Assembly (NCBI GenBank): GCA_963942565.1
Contig: OZ012697.1
Span: forward strand, 26,635,866 to 26,699,865
Reading direction: 5' to 3'
DNA length: 64,000 nucleotides
Origin: Maea johnstoni
Lineage: Eukaryota; Annelida; Polychaeta; Spionida; Magelonidae
Shown here one piece after another: positions 12,053-24,164 of the stretch; position 1 is the stretch's first letter; each line of letters starts with the position of its first letter. The notes beneath the pieces were generated by a model, which did not search any database, was not told where the DNA came from, and was given only the letters and a program-made list of their open reading frames with translations. Made by a program: the position numbers and the translations under genes.

Positions 12053-12612
12053 TATATGTTAGGTTCTTGAAGACATGGACAGTTCCATAACGCAAAGGAG
12101 GATATTATTGACTGATAATTTGAGCTTTTAACAATTTCGAAGAAGAGGAAGCATTCCCCTTCTATGAAGATACCCGATATGCCATAATGCAAGAAACTAG
12201 ACTAGAAAGCGTTTATTTTCACCACAAATTAAATACAGCTAGAACAACTGATAGATACGTCCCTCCTATCTTAGGATTGTTTTCCAAAAAGCTAAAGTAT
12301 AGGTCTAGGATAGATCAGATACCAACGTTTTACATTTTTTCATTAAAGAAATTACGTGTTCATGTAAAGTAATACCTTAAAGTATCTTGAGGCAGAATGA
12401 TCTTGGATGGGCCTTTAACTTTCTTGTTCTGATATCATCGTGTTCCTACACACATCCAGAGATTTCACTCTCGGCCCATGCAACACAGAAAAACATCGCC
12501 ACGAGTCAGTATCCATCTTAACAATAATAATGTGGGCATGAACACACTATAACCTACATGCAAAGAATGCGGGGTTGTGCAATGAACATGTGTATATATT
12601 CCCTCTCGCATG

Positions 12613-12823
12613 TACTGTATAACTGGTTAATTTAGCGTGGTTTTTAATTTGGCGTTTTCTGGCGAATGCCTATCAACGCCAAATTAAAGATCGCATAAAA
12701 ATATGTCTACATGAAGATGGCGTTGTTCTGATTGCTCCAGACGCCAAAATAAATACAGGGAAAATGCTTTATTGAAAAAAAACGCCAACTTAAGTACACG
12801 CCAAATTAACCAGTTATACAGTA
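12613..12823 (+). mobile_element. Tc1/mariner-like MITE, family B, forward orientation
   Basis: TA, then CTGTATAACTGGTTAATTT, ending AATTAACCAGTTATACAG, then TA. Same internal order as the copy at 11841. Occupies the site between GCATG and TCCTAGTGGTG that in duplicate copy 2 holds the same element reversed. Confidence 0.83.
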
Positions 12824-12997
12824 TCCTAGTGGTGTGTTGATGGGCGTAGGCACTTACCAATCAACATGCATGTTGAATCTTCCTAGCCCTAGCTTTTATT
12901 CCTGCATATCCACTTTCCTCGAAGACCTGCCCTGGAGCCCGAGATCCAGTTGAGTAGACAAGGATTGCCATTGTGTTGACATTTACGTAACATTAAT

Positions 12998-13194
12998 TTT
13001 CCACCCAATGTTCAGACATAGTATGTTTTAATGATTGATATACCGTAATTTCCTCACATATGGGCATTCAAAGTGTTTCGCCACCATGTTCGTCTAGTGC
13101 GCTCTTTATGTAATTTTTGTTGTTTTTCGCTTATTTTGTAATGTATGTATATGTTATATCTTTGATATAGTCAATAAATACTTACTTACTTAAT
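12998..13194 (+). mobile_element. Retroposon insertion (SINE or truncated LINE tail), copy 1 only
   Basis: A 197-bp difference between the duplicate copies. TTAAT is present once in copy 2 and on both sides here (12993-12997, 13190-13194), and the insert ends TAGTCAATAAATACTTACTTAC, a short tandem tail. Target duplication plus tail indicates target-primed retrotransposition. No tRNA-like promoter recognised; a 5'-truncated CR1/L2/RTE-type 3' end is the likely source. Confidence 0.75.
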
Positions 13195-14097
13195 GTGATA
13201 CTCTAGCTTCCATAGTTTGTATACTTATGGTTTCATGAAACAAAACGGATGACGGCATTTAAATCAGTTACGATCTTTTTGATACGGTATGTACCCCATT
13301 GAAGTTACAGTTTTGTATTTTTCCAAGTACTTGCCCTACTGTATGTCACGAACGCCACCTACAATCGTCGGAAGCAAAAACGCAAAATACAACATTCAGG
13401 GCTCGTATATGAAATGCATTCTTATGTTTGAAATCGTGATTGACAACAATTCTCATCGTAAAAGTAACATACAATTACCATTTTAATAATAGAAATATAC
13501 ACAATTAAAGTAGTATAAAACACACACAGTCTTCATAAAACACTTACACAGCAGGTACTGACAATATTACAGCATACCGTTAGGTTTGAGGATATATAAC
13601 ATGTAAAATGGACAATAAGTCAACAACTTGGAAGCATTATCTGCTCCGCATTTTCAGAATCTTGATAAAACATGCATCATACGTGAAGGCACGTACTAGT
13701 GTGCCGCAGGGGACTCAGAGGAGAATACATTTCTGAAAGGTTTACAAAACACTTTTGGCCAAGAACTATGTATCGAGAAGTTTGTGTTTTATTCAGGAAA
13801 GTTTGTTTCATTTAGGCAATCTATCTTCTACACATTCTCAGTGTGGTGATTGCACGTATACTTAATGTACAGTATGTAGTTTAGAGCCAGAATGCACCAT
13901 GCACGTTTCACCACGATCATGGGCTTTGAAGTGAGTAATATGAGGAATATCTTAGAAGCACATACATGCAACTGTCCAAAAGTACTACAGATGTATGTCA
14001 ATGACCAAATCTATTGTCACGTCGTTTATAAACCCTAATAGAAACTCGCCTTGGTTGCTATACGCTTCTTTCAATTGTGCTCGACATGAGGTCTATT

Positions 14098-14120
14098 CTC
14101 TGACTGACTGACTGACTGAC
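14098..14120 (+). repeat. (GACT)n microsatellite
   Basis: Five units; the matching site in copy 2 (about 19866-19890) has one more unit, a length polymorphism. Confidence 0.85.
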
Positions 14121-14740
14121 GCTATATTTGAGGTAGTAGGGACAGGTTTGGTAACATGTAGAAACTATTGTCACGCCTCGTCACAAGTTTAGATATGTGA
14201 TCGCAGGGGCGGAACCGGGACTTCTGTTTTTCTGCTTACCTCGATATAAATGACACTTCTTAGCAGCAAAATCAGCACTTTGAATTACAACGGGGGGTTC
14301 TTCGAACCCCTCCACCCCTCCCCCCCCCCCCCCCCCAACCCGCCCCTCTATATTCAAACAGAAACTGTATGATGGTAGTATGGTTGTATTTATTTCCCTC
14401 GTGCCAAAACATTAACGCTCACAGCGGCCGAAAGTATAACAATTTGGACAAGAACTCACACGCAATAGCACGGCTGGAAAAGATTTTAATGGGAATTTCT
14501 AATTAGAAGACTACCTAGAAATTTCCTTCGTGTATTTTATAAAATCAATTTTAATTCCAAACTTATTGACAAAGAGTTTTTATCCGATCTAAATGCTAAT
14601 ATCTAGTAGAACCCTTAAGCATTACTGTGTTTAGCTACGTGTGCATGCGGAGGAGGATGTGGAGGATGAGCAGCGGATGTGACACTCGCCGTGTCCATCT
14701 CCCAGACTAGTGTGCTGCAAACAGGGCAGAGTCAGTAGCA

Positions 14741-14994
14741 GCCTAGATTTCTAGGCTGTCATATGTATTTTTCTGTTATGTTTTTTTCTGTAACCAAGCA
14801 CCAAATAGTGTAGGTACCCACAGTGGTCAATTTAGTTTACATTTATCTCACCAGGATTCAGTTTGATTATGTAAACATATAGAGATAGGAGGAGCAGGTG
14901 GTGCCATCTATTTACCAAACCTGGTACCACGCCACACTGCTTGGTCAACACATAAGGGAAGGTGAACATTACAGGGACTAGGAGCCTAGTCTAA
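14741..14994 (+). repeat. Interspersed repeat family D
   Basis: About 255 bp starting GCCTAGATTTCTAGGCTGT and ending GGGACTAGGAGCCTAGTCT. Contains ATCTCACCAGGATTCAG and GGTGGTGCCATCTA. Copies at 20496 (its allelic or duplicate partner), 23723 and a degraded one at 2388. No coding; mechanism unknown. Confidence 0.75.
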
Positions 14995-15492
14995 GTCAGC
15001 AGCAGCAGGAGCAGCAGCAGATCATATGGCCTATACAAACACACTCGCCTCGCGCAACAATGGAAACAACATCAAGTGCCTCCACTGAGAATGTTTACAA
15101 AATAAGACATCTTTGACGGCTCTAGGTGAAAAATGATCATTTTGATATGATACGTGAAGTCGAAAGTAGTGTTTAAACATGTCTGTGGGTGCGGTTACAA
15201 TGGCCGTGTAACAATAACCTCAACGGAATATGGAAGTTGCATATTAGTGTCAAGTGATCCATTCATAGGTTTGATGCAAAGTAGAAAATCCGTAGCATCT
15301 CGGGAGGGTATCTGTTTGTATTTGGACCGGTGCTCTTTGAGTGGAGTGTTGAGATGCACTGAGGAAGCTAGAGGTGACATTGCACTTCTCGTTGTCAGGT
15401 GCGAGAGATAAGATGAGTGCTAGAAAACAAAGCGACAGGTAAAGGCATATCAGTTGATGATCAGATGCGCAAAGTCTTCACCAGAATGCAAA

Positions 15493-15692
15493 NNNNNNNN
15501 NNNNNNNNNNNNNNNNNNNNNNNNNNNNNNNNNNNNNNNNNNNNNNNNNNNNNNNNNNNNNNNNNNNNNNNNNNNNNNNNNNNNNNNNNNNNNNNNNNNN
15601 NNNNNNNNNNNNNNNNNNNNNNNNNNNNNNNNNNNNNNNNNNNNNNNNNNNNNNNNNNNNNNNNNNNNNNNNNNNNNNNNNNNNNNNNNNNN
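15493..15692. other. Assembly gap, 200 N
   Basis: Exactly 200 undetermined bases. Copy 1 stops about 40 bp before the position of the CA/TA tract seen at 21283 in copy 2, so the contig probably broke at that tract. The round size suggests a placeholder. Confidence 0.97.
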
Positions 15693-18573
15693 TATACTTT
15701 AATTATACAAGAAGGAATGTTATTCTTTATTCACACATTAGAAACCAATGATATATAATTGGAAAGGAATTGCACTTGTAATGTTGCCAGTTTTTAGTGT
15801 TTTAGGGAACCTTTTTCCCCTGAAAGGAATGCAAGAGTGTGCTACAAAAGAATCTCCAAAGCATCTCCCAAAAAACATACTATCAACATACACATTTGGC
15901 ACGTATCATCTATAACCTACCAGCACATCATTTGTGCCACCTCAAATATCCAGAAAATGTGACAAGGCACTGACGTAAAAAGTAACCAACAACTTTAACA
16001 TGTGTTAATAAATGTAGAGCAACATGCAGACTAAAAGGCTATAATATGAGGTCAAAGTACATATTTTAATGGGAAGAAAGGTTAGGGTACTCAGTAAGGC
16101 TGAGAATGCATCTCAGAGCATCTAGAACCCTCTGGCTTCTGGGGGCCATGAGCGGCCCCCAGAACCCTGGCTGCAATGGCAGTGCGCCACAGGGTAAATT
16201 GTTTTCTCAAAACAGAAATACTTAACATCTGGAATAACTCATCTGGGTCTCAGATAAGGCTGAGAATGTATCTCAGAGCATCTAGAACCTCTCTGGCTTC
16301 TGGGGGGCCTTCAGCGGCCCCCGACACCCCCGGCCACAATGGCAGTGCGCAGCGGGTAGACAGCCCGTGCTGCGCGTGTTGCATACGGACTTGGACACCC
16401 TACGTCCATGTAATATACAAAATTATTTTCAATAAAAGAATCAAGGCAAGTTGTTTTTTTGTCCTTTTTCCTACTTCCTTGCAGTCACGAAGAAAATGGA
16501 ACCCTCAAAATCTGTGAAAAAAAAATATTGATCCCCGAAATGATGAAAAGAATTGAGCTCTAAATCTCAAAGAAAAGAAAATTGTGACCCAACTTCTATA
16601 CACGCCCCCCCCCCCCTCCCCCTCCCCCTGCATATCTAATGGTCATTGCCTTATTCTCTCGCCAGCCATCCATGGCATGTAGTAGCAGTGTTGTTTGATG
16701 ATCTTCACGGAATGTCTCGTCTTTCACCTACCTGATATGATTCTTAACCAAACGGCAAAACTGGTGCCACTACTTTGCTCTAGGTTAGGTGATATCTTCC
16801 TGCAGTCATCTCTTATCACGCAAGTTCTCTTCCAGCGGCGAAGTGCTATGCATTGTTATATAGTACATTGAAACAGGTATCACCGCCCTATTCAGTGTAG
16901 TTAGTAGTCCCCTTCAGCTGCCCCATATCTGACTTGTATTTTCAAATTTTCATCGACATTCTTTTGACAATAAACAACGTATGTCAATGTTACAAAGTTA
17001 TAATCAAATGGATGGTGAAATATACTGTAAATGTACATCATTACTTTCTACCAGACCCAATCAAGCAGCGGTGCATTTTATATTGTACTGTATGGTTATT
17101 GAGGGAACCGATAAACGTACAGACCATACAGATTACAATTAGTTTCTTTTACAAAACAACCATAAAACTAAATGAACTAAATAGCACACGTAAATATTCA
17201 ATATAACAATGCGTGGATGTGTGTATACCTGGCTATACCTCAACAATCGCCTTCTCTCTACTTTTCTGTCCATCTCTGAAAACGGATTGATGTTTATTGC
17301 CATAGATTAGCCGGGATATGTTGATAGGATTAACGCAATGCCAACATAGCATACGTGCGCTTAGGTGACTCCAGATCAAATCTTTTCGACGGACCCCTTT
17401 GTCAATTAAGCTTTAAGAAAGAGGTGTAGCAGTATAGTTTGTGTTGAAGTTAATAGATATATCGACATATAAAGGAGAACATATTACTCTTCTCTTTCAC
17501 TCTCGGGAAGTGCGGTGATTTGGTATTTTCACAGGCTGTTTGTTGACACAGAGGACGGATGTAATTTGTCGCATTAAGTATCTTTACCGCCGCAGAACAC
17601 GTGTACGCAGCATTCTTCTAACTGCTAGCTTTCAAAGGGCGCTGCACCTGCAATCCATCACGCGCTGCAAGGGAAGCAGGGCTACGTACAGCAGCGGCGC
17701 GCACAGGAATGCACTTGTGTTTATGTCACTAGGTTTCTGGGTCTGTACAAGGCCAAATGCCGAATTCAATGTTAATGAACCAATCAAATGTATCCGCTTG
17801 TCAAGGCGCAATTTTCTAGAGCACAGCACGCATTGTGCGACTGATAATGGCATTTCTAAACATAGGCTCCCTGGCTGACTAGAGGGCTGTGGGGTGAAAT
17901 GTCTGATGCACTAATCAGCAGCGGCGTGCTCTGCCACTCTAAGAGACTCTGTGACAGGCAACAGCCAACCATTGTCAGCACAAATTAAATCACAAAAGCT
18001 CAAACACCCGCTTGTTACCTGACTACTGTTGACATAACCAATTATGTTGGTCTCAAATGCCCCAAGGGGTGGAACGGTCGGTGCTCCATATGAAAATATG
18101 AAAATGGTATTCCCATACGTTTCGAAGTATCTATAAGTAAGTATGGGATGGTGTATGTATCATTGTCATTGAGCAAAGCAAGAGAAGAGGATATACACCT
18201 AGATATCGATTTAAAAAAAAAACGCCATACTGACCAAGATGATTTCCAAAGTATAGGTCTAGGATAGATCAGATACCAACGTTTTACATTTTTTCATTAA
18301 AGAAACTATACGTGTTCATGTAAAGTAATACCTTAAAGTATCTTGAGGCAGAATGATCTTGGATGGAACTTTAACTTTCTTGTTCTGATATCATCGTGTT
18401 CCTCTTTAACACACAGCCAGAGATTTCATTCTCGTTCCATGCCACACAGAAAAACATCGCCACGAGTCAGTATCCATCTTAACAATAATAATGTGGACAT
18501 GAACACACTATAACCTACATGCAAAGAATGCGTGGTTGTGCAATGAACATGTGTATAGATTCCCTCTCGCATG

Positions 18574-18783
18574 TACTGTATAACTAGTTAATTTGGCGTG
18601 TACTTAAGTTGGCGTTTTTTTCAAAAATGTATTTTCCCTGTATTTATTTTGGCGTCTGGAGCAGTCAGAACAACGCCATTTTTATGTAGACATATTTTTA
18701 TGCGAACTTTAATTTGGCGTTGATGGGCATTCGCCAAAAAACGCCAAATTAAAAACCACGCCAAATTAACCAGTTATACAGTA
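18574..18783 (-). mobile_element. Tc1/mariner-like MITE, family B, inverted at the same site
   Basis: Flanks (CTCGCATG on the left, TCCTAGTGGTG on the right) are identical to those of the 12613 copy, but the body reads in reverse: GGCGTGTACTTAAGTTGGCG comes first and the CATCAACGCC block last. Terminal TA and repeats are intact. Confidence 0.83.
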
Positions 18784-20495
18784 TCCTAGTGGTGTAATGA
18801 TGGGCGTAGGCACTTACCAATCTACATGCATGTTGAATCTTCCTAGCCCTAGCTTTTATTCCTGCATATCCACTTTCCTCGAAGACCTGCCTTGGAGCCC
18901 GAGATCCAGTTGAGAAGACAAGGATTGCCATTGTTTTGACATTTACGTAACATTAATGTGATACTCTAGCTTCCATAGTTTGTATACTAAGTCTTATGGT
19001 TTCATGAAACAAAACGGATGACGGCATTTAAATCAGTTACGATCTTTTTGATACGGTATGTACCCCATTGAAGTTACAGTTTTGTATTTTTCCAAGTACT
19101 TGCCCTACTGTATGTCACGAACGCCACCTACAAGCGTCGGAAGCAAAAACGCAAAATACAACATTCATGGCTCGTATATGAAATGCATTCTTATGTTTGA
19201 AATCGTGATTGACAACAATTCTCATCGTAAAAGTAACATACAATTACCATTTCAATAATAGAAATATACACAATTAAAGTAGTATAAAGCACACAGTCTA
19301 CACAAACACTTACACAGCAGGTACTGACAATATTACAGCATATCGTTAGGTTTGAGGATATATAACATGTAAAATGGACAATAAGTCAACAACTTGGAAG
19401 CATTATCTGCTCCGCATTTTCAGAATCTTGACAAAACATGCATCATACGTGAAGGCACGTACTAGTGTGCCGCAGGGGACTCAAAGGAGTATACATTTCT
19501 GAAAGGTTTACAAAACACTTTTGGCCAAGAACTATGTATTGAGAAGTTTGTGTTTTATTCAGGAAAGTTTGTTTCATTTAGGCAATCTATCTTCTACACA
19601 TTCTCAGTGTGGTGATTGCACGTATACTATGTACAGTGTGTAGTTTAGGGCCTGAATACACCATGCACGTTTCACCACGATCATGGGCTTTGAAGTGAGT
19701 AATATGAGGAATATCTTAGAAGCACATACATGCAACTGTCCAAAAGTACTACAGATGTATGTCAATGACCAAATCTATTGTCACGTCGTTTATAAACCCT
19801 ATAATAGAAACTCGCCTTGGTTGCTATACGCTTCTTTCAATTGTGCTCGACATGAGGTCTATTCTCTGACTGACTGACTGACTGACTGACTCTATATTTG
19901 AGGTAGTAGGGACAGGTTTGGTAACATGTAGAAACTATTGTCACGCCTCGTCACAAGTTTAGATATGTGATCGCAGGGGCGGAACCGGGACTTCTGTTTT
20001 TCTGCTTACCTCGATATAAATGACACTTCTTAGCAGCAAAATCAGCACTTTGAATTACAACGGGGGGTTCTTCGAACCCCTCCACCCCCCCCCCCCGCCC
20101 CTCTATATCCAAACAGAAACTGTATGATGTGAGTACGGTTGTATTCATTTCCCTAGTGCCAAAACATTAACGCTCACAGCGGCCGAAAGTATAACAATTT
20201 GGACAAAAACTCACACGCAATAGCACGGCTGGAAAAGATTTTAATGGGAATTGCTAATTGGAACACTACCTAGAAATTTCCTTTGTGCATTTTATAAAAT
20301 CAATTCTAATTCCAAACTTATTGACAAAGAGTTTTTATCCGATCTAAATGCTAATATCTAGTAGAACCCTTAAGCATTACTGTGTTTAGCTACGTGTGCA
20401 TGCGGAGGAGGGTGTGGAGGATGAGCAGCGGATGTGACACTCGCCGTGTCCATCTCCCAGACTAGTGTGCTGCAAACAGGGCAGAGTCAGTAGCA

Positions 20496-20749
20496 GCCTA
20501 GATTTCTAGGCTGTCATATGTATTTTTCTGTTATGTTTTTTTCTGTAACCAAGCACCAAATAGTGTAGGTACCCACAGTGGTCAATTTAGTTTACATTTA
20601 TCTCACCAGGATTCAGTTTGATTATGTAAACATATAGAGCTAGGAGGAGCAGGTGGTGCCATCTATCTACCAAACCTGGTACCACACCACAGTGCTTGGT
20701 CAACACATAAGGGAAGGTGAACATTACAGGGACTAGGAGCCTAGTCTAA
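20496..20749 (+). repeat. Interspersed repeat family D
   Basis: Counterpart of the 14741 copy in the second duplicate, nearly identical. Confidence 0.75.
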
Positions 20750-21282
20750 GTCAGCAGCAGCAGGAGCAGTAGCAGATCATATGGCCTATACAAACACACT
20801 CGCCTCGCGCAACAATGGAAACAACATCAAGTGCCTCCACTGAGAATGTTTACAAAATAAGACATCTCTGACGGCTCTAGGTGAAAAATGATCATTTTGA
20901 TATGATACGTGAAGTCGAAAGTAGTGTTTAAACATGTCTGTGGGTGCGGTTACAATGGCCGTGTAACAATAACCTCAACGGAATATGGAAGTTGCATATT
21001 AGTGTCAAGTGATCCATTCATAGGTTTGATGCAAAGTAGAAAATCCGTAGCATCTCGGGATAGTATCTGTTTGTATTTGGACCGGTGCTCTTTGAGTGGA
21101 GTGTTGAGATGCACTGAGGAAGCTAAAGGTGACATTGCACTTCTCGTTGTCAGGTGCGAGAGATAAGATGAGTGCTAGAAAACAAAGCGACAGGTAAAGG
21201 CATACCAGCTGATGATCAGATGCGCAAAGTCTTCACCAGAATGCAAACCTGCACGAACGGTTGTGGTTAGACCGCTGTACAC

Positions 21283-21516
<234 letters not shown>

Positions 21517-21810
21517 CGATCTTAATTATGTCCTCCCACATTTAGAATTCAAAACGTCATGTTTCAATGTTTTTTATTGTCACGGTTATAAGGAATGTAC
21601 GAAAATTATCCGTACCGTAACATCAAAAATTGTGAAAACAATATTTAGGATCCTAGCATAGGGCTGTTAATGTACATTAATTGACCAATCAACATTGAGA
21701 ACTTATACTTAGCTAAAATCTCAACTAGCATACTATATGTAGCCTTTACGGCGTGCAGTGGTCAAGCAAAGGTTTTGCAAACTCGCTACTACTCACTGCA
21801 AACTAGTTCC

Positions 21811-22040
21811 TTAACCCATTTACACTCAGAGCAGCCAAAACAGGCCTTACAATTTTGATAATATTTGTCTAACAAAAGCATTATTTAAAAAATATTTGAA
21901 GGAGAAATGTTAATCAGAAGCTAAGGTACAACTCTCCTTCAAATATTTTGTGAACTTTAGCTTTATTCTCAAGTTATTTTCAAAAGTATGAGAGTAGCAG
22001 ACGATACTTTCAAGAGGAACTCTGAGTGTGAATGGGTTAA
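21811..22040 (-). mobile_element. piggyBac-like MITE, family A
   Basis: Reverse orientation relative to the other complete copies; both ends retain TTAA (TTAACCCATTTACACTC and GAGTGTGAATGGGTTAA). This is the copy with the best-matched terminal repeats. Confidence 0.82.
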
Positions 22041-22664
22041 TAATATGTGTTCGGTAATCGCTGATTACGTTGTTGAGTAACTGAAGGGTGTCTGGAGCCC
22101 CAGGGTAGCTAACACTATACTACCAGGGACGTGAGAAGATCCTGCGCTGAGACGCCGGACTGCCTATCCTCAATGCTTGAGATAAGTGTTAAATTGCCTG
22201 ACTACTTCCACAGACAACTGCCCAATCAAAACTGTGCGCTGCCATGGGCCTTGGTAGAATAATTGACTGTTGGCTCTGACTGATCTAGCCAAGGATAAAA
22301 TCCATGTTGTCCTGCTTATAGATGCCGTATTGCTGATGAACTGAAGCGCATATACCATGATGACTGTATAATAGTTGCCCGGGGTGGGTGTCTGAATATC
22401 ATGATCCCACAATCTGACACTCAAAGGTAATGCCACAATATAGGATGGTCTATGGCTCTTACTCACTTTAGCAGTATTCAAGATAAACATGCAATGGTTG
22501 CGAAAAATGTTTGTTTGAAAAAAAATGATTGTGATATTGTTTCCAAATTTTCGGGGTAACATTGATTTTTTTTTGTCAATGTTTAAATTACATGTATGTA
22601 AAGCAAATGTAAAAACATCTATTTTGTCGCCGGTAGATTTTTATCAATCTATCTATCTATTTAT

Positions 22665-22880
22665 CTACATACATGTACATACATACATACATACAAACGT
22701 ACGTACGTATATACGTCAGCTGATATACGTGCACACACATACATACATACAAACATACATACATACATACATACATGTGTACACACTGTACCGGGAGCGA
22801 CAAGGGCAGTGTTTTGCAGTTGTTCCCGTATACGTGGTCTGCTCAGCTGCCATATCACTGGACTTGATCTGACTATGTTT
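22665..22880 (-). repeat. SINE-like repeat E with (CATA)n tail
   Basis: On the minus strand: ATCAAGTCCAGTGATATGGC, then GCAGACCACGTATACGGG, then a (TATG)n tail occupying 22665-22777. Confidence 0.45.
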
Positions 22881-22973
22881 TGAAGCAACTACACACGATA
22901 TGTTTGTGAGATTTCTCTGTTAGACAGCAAAGGCATCCAGCTGCAAAGCTGTCCACCCTTTATGCTTTCAAAC

Positions 22974-23200
22974 ATTTACCAATCAATGCTCACAGCAGCC
23001 AAAAGTAGCCTGTCATGTATGATAAAATCTATCAAGCCAAAACATATTTGGGGAGATATTTGAAAGGGAAATGTCAAAACACTTCCAACAACCCCCTGTT
23101 AAATAGTTTGTGAAATCATTTATAATTCCTTATTTATCGTCAAAAGTTCGAGAGATGCAGACGATGATTTCTAAAGGAAGTATGATTTAGTGTTCAAACA
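22974..23200 (-). mobile_element. Degenerate family A MITE
   Basis: Internal sequence (GCTCACAGCAGCC, GATATTTGAAAGGGAAATG, TCAAAAGTTCGAGAG, GCAGACGAT) matches the reversed family A copy at 21811, but the TTAA ends and terminal repeats have decayed. An older insertion than the other four. Confidence 0.6.
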
Positions 23201-23401
23201 TCCAACAATCATCCATAAACCATTCAATTCCATTGTACCATCATCCATGTGAAGAATGGCAACAAAATGCCCAATAGTGTTTTTGTGGCAAATTAAGTCC
23301 TAGTTTTTGTAGGCTCCACACAAATTGCTCCCTAATTTAAATGTACCTATCATTTGAAGACAGATAGATTTATATGTGTTCTTGGCAACTAAAATATGTT
23401 A

Positions 23402-23596
23402 GGGTCGTTTCATTTAAAAGTGTGGAGGGGGGGGGGAGGAACGGAAGATAATTAAAAATTCGACACCCCCCCCCCCCCCCCTACCTGCCAGAATTCATAT
23501 ATACTCTAATGGTATAAACTAATTAAAAATTCGCCCCCCCCCCTTCAAAAACCCTTCCGTTCCTCCCCCCCCCCACACTTTTAAATGGAACAGCCC
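23402..23596. mobile_element. MITE with TTA target site and G/C-run ends
   Basis: TTA at 23399-23401 and 23597-23599 flank inverted repeats of about 45 bp (GGGTCGTTTCATTTAAAAG at the left, complement ending AAATGGAACAGCCC at the right), including 9-10 base G and C runs and AACGGAAG. A 3-bp TTA duplication fits PIF/Harbinger; the family is inferred. Confidence 0.68.
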
Positions 23597-23722
23597 TTAG
23601 AATATTAAGACAAATCTGAGGTTAGAATGTATTATATTTTTTGTACAAAAATCTCTTCACTCGGTGCCCATACCCCGTGAGCAACCTCCAAGTACTGTAC
23701 CCTGACTGCTGGAGTAGAGCTA

Positions 23723-23976
23723 GCCTAGATTTCTAGGCTGTTATGTATTTTCTGTAAGCATCAAATACTTTAGTATTCTAGACGAGGTGGCCATAGTGGT
23801 CCATATAGTTTACACTTATCTCACCAGGATTCAGTTTGATTATAACAACCTAAAACCTATAGAGATCTGAGGATCAGGTGGTGCCATCTATCTACCATAC
23901 CTGGTATTACACCACACTGGTTGGTCAGCACAGAAGGGGATATCAACATTTTAGGGACTATGAACCTAGTCTAGAG
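23723..23976 (+). repeat. Interspersed repeat family D, diverged copy
   Basis: Same order of blocks as at 14741 (GCCTAGATTTCTAGGCTGT, ATCTCACCAGGATTCAG, GGTGGTGCCATCTATC, GGGACTATGAACCTAGTCT) but clearly diverged, so an independent insertion outside the duplication. Confidence 0.7.
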
Positions 23977-24098
23977 TAGAGTGTGCATAACTACGCTAGA
24001 TCTAGATACTTTTAATGATCTAGAGGCCGTGTCCACCTTGCCATGCGGACAGCTTTTCCTCCAGTGATGTGGCTAATTCATGAAGGCAAGTAGAGATC

Positions 24099-24164
24099 TA
24101 CGATGGACCAAGTGTGAAAGAGAAAATATTCAAATATTTTCTCTTTCACATTTGGTCCATCGTA
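24099..24164. repeat. Near-perfect palindrome, 32-bp arms
   Basis: TACGATGGACCAAGTGTG at the left pairs with its complement ending CCATCGTA; one wobble difference and a 2-bp centre (CA). Almost loop-free, so a cruciform or foldback-insertion scar rather than a typical miRNA precursor. Confidence 0.75.

Larger units (their letters stand above)
9183..15492 (+). repeat. Large direct duplicate, copy 1
   Basis: About 6.3 kb collinear with 15693-21246, differing by a few percent in bases (estimated by eye) plus several insertions and deletions. It ends exactly at the N gap, at the base matching 21246. Contains no recognisable gene; the frames conserved between copies (for example 11100-11441 and 15154-15411) match no family I know and would be conserved anyway in so recent a duplicate. 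Confidence 0.93.
15693..21246 (+). repeat. Large direct duplicate, copy 2
   Basis: Starts at the first base after the gap, at the base matching 9183, and runs to 21246, after which a CA/TA tract follows. Relative to copy 1 it lacks the MITE at 9739, about 485 bp around 11812-12297 (AAAG at both joints) and the retroposon at 12998. It has an extra partial repeat of the CTCAGAGCATCTAGAACC block at about 16240-16340 and about 230 bp more at 16609-16838. Confidence 0.93.

Noticed and set aside
15154-15411. 85-codon frame repeated at 20909-21166
   Set aside because: Same reasoning; both strands are open and there is no recognisable domain.
22170-22562. 130-codon minus-strand frame
   Set aside because: No domain or repeat relationship; next to MITEs; probably chance.
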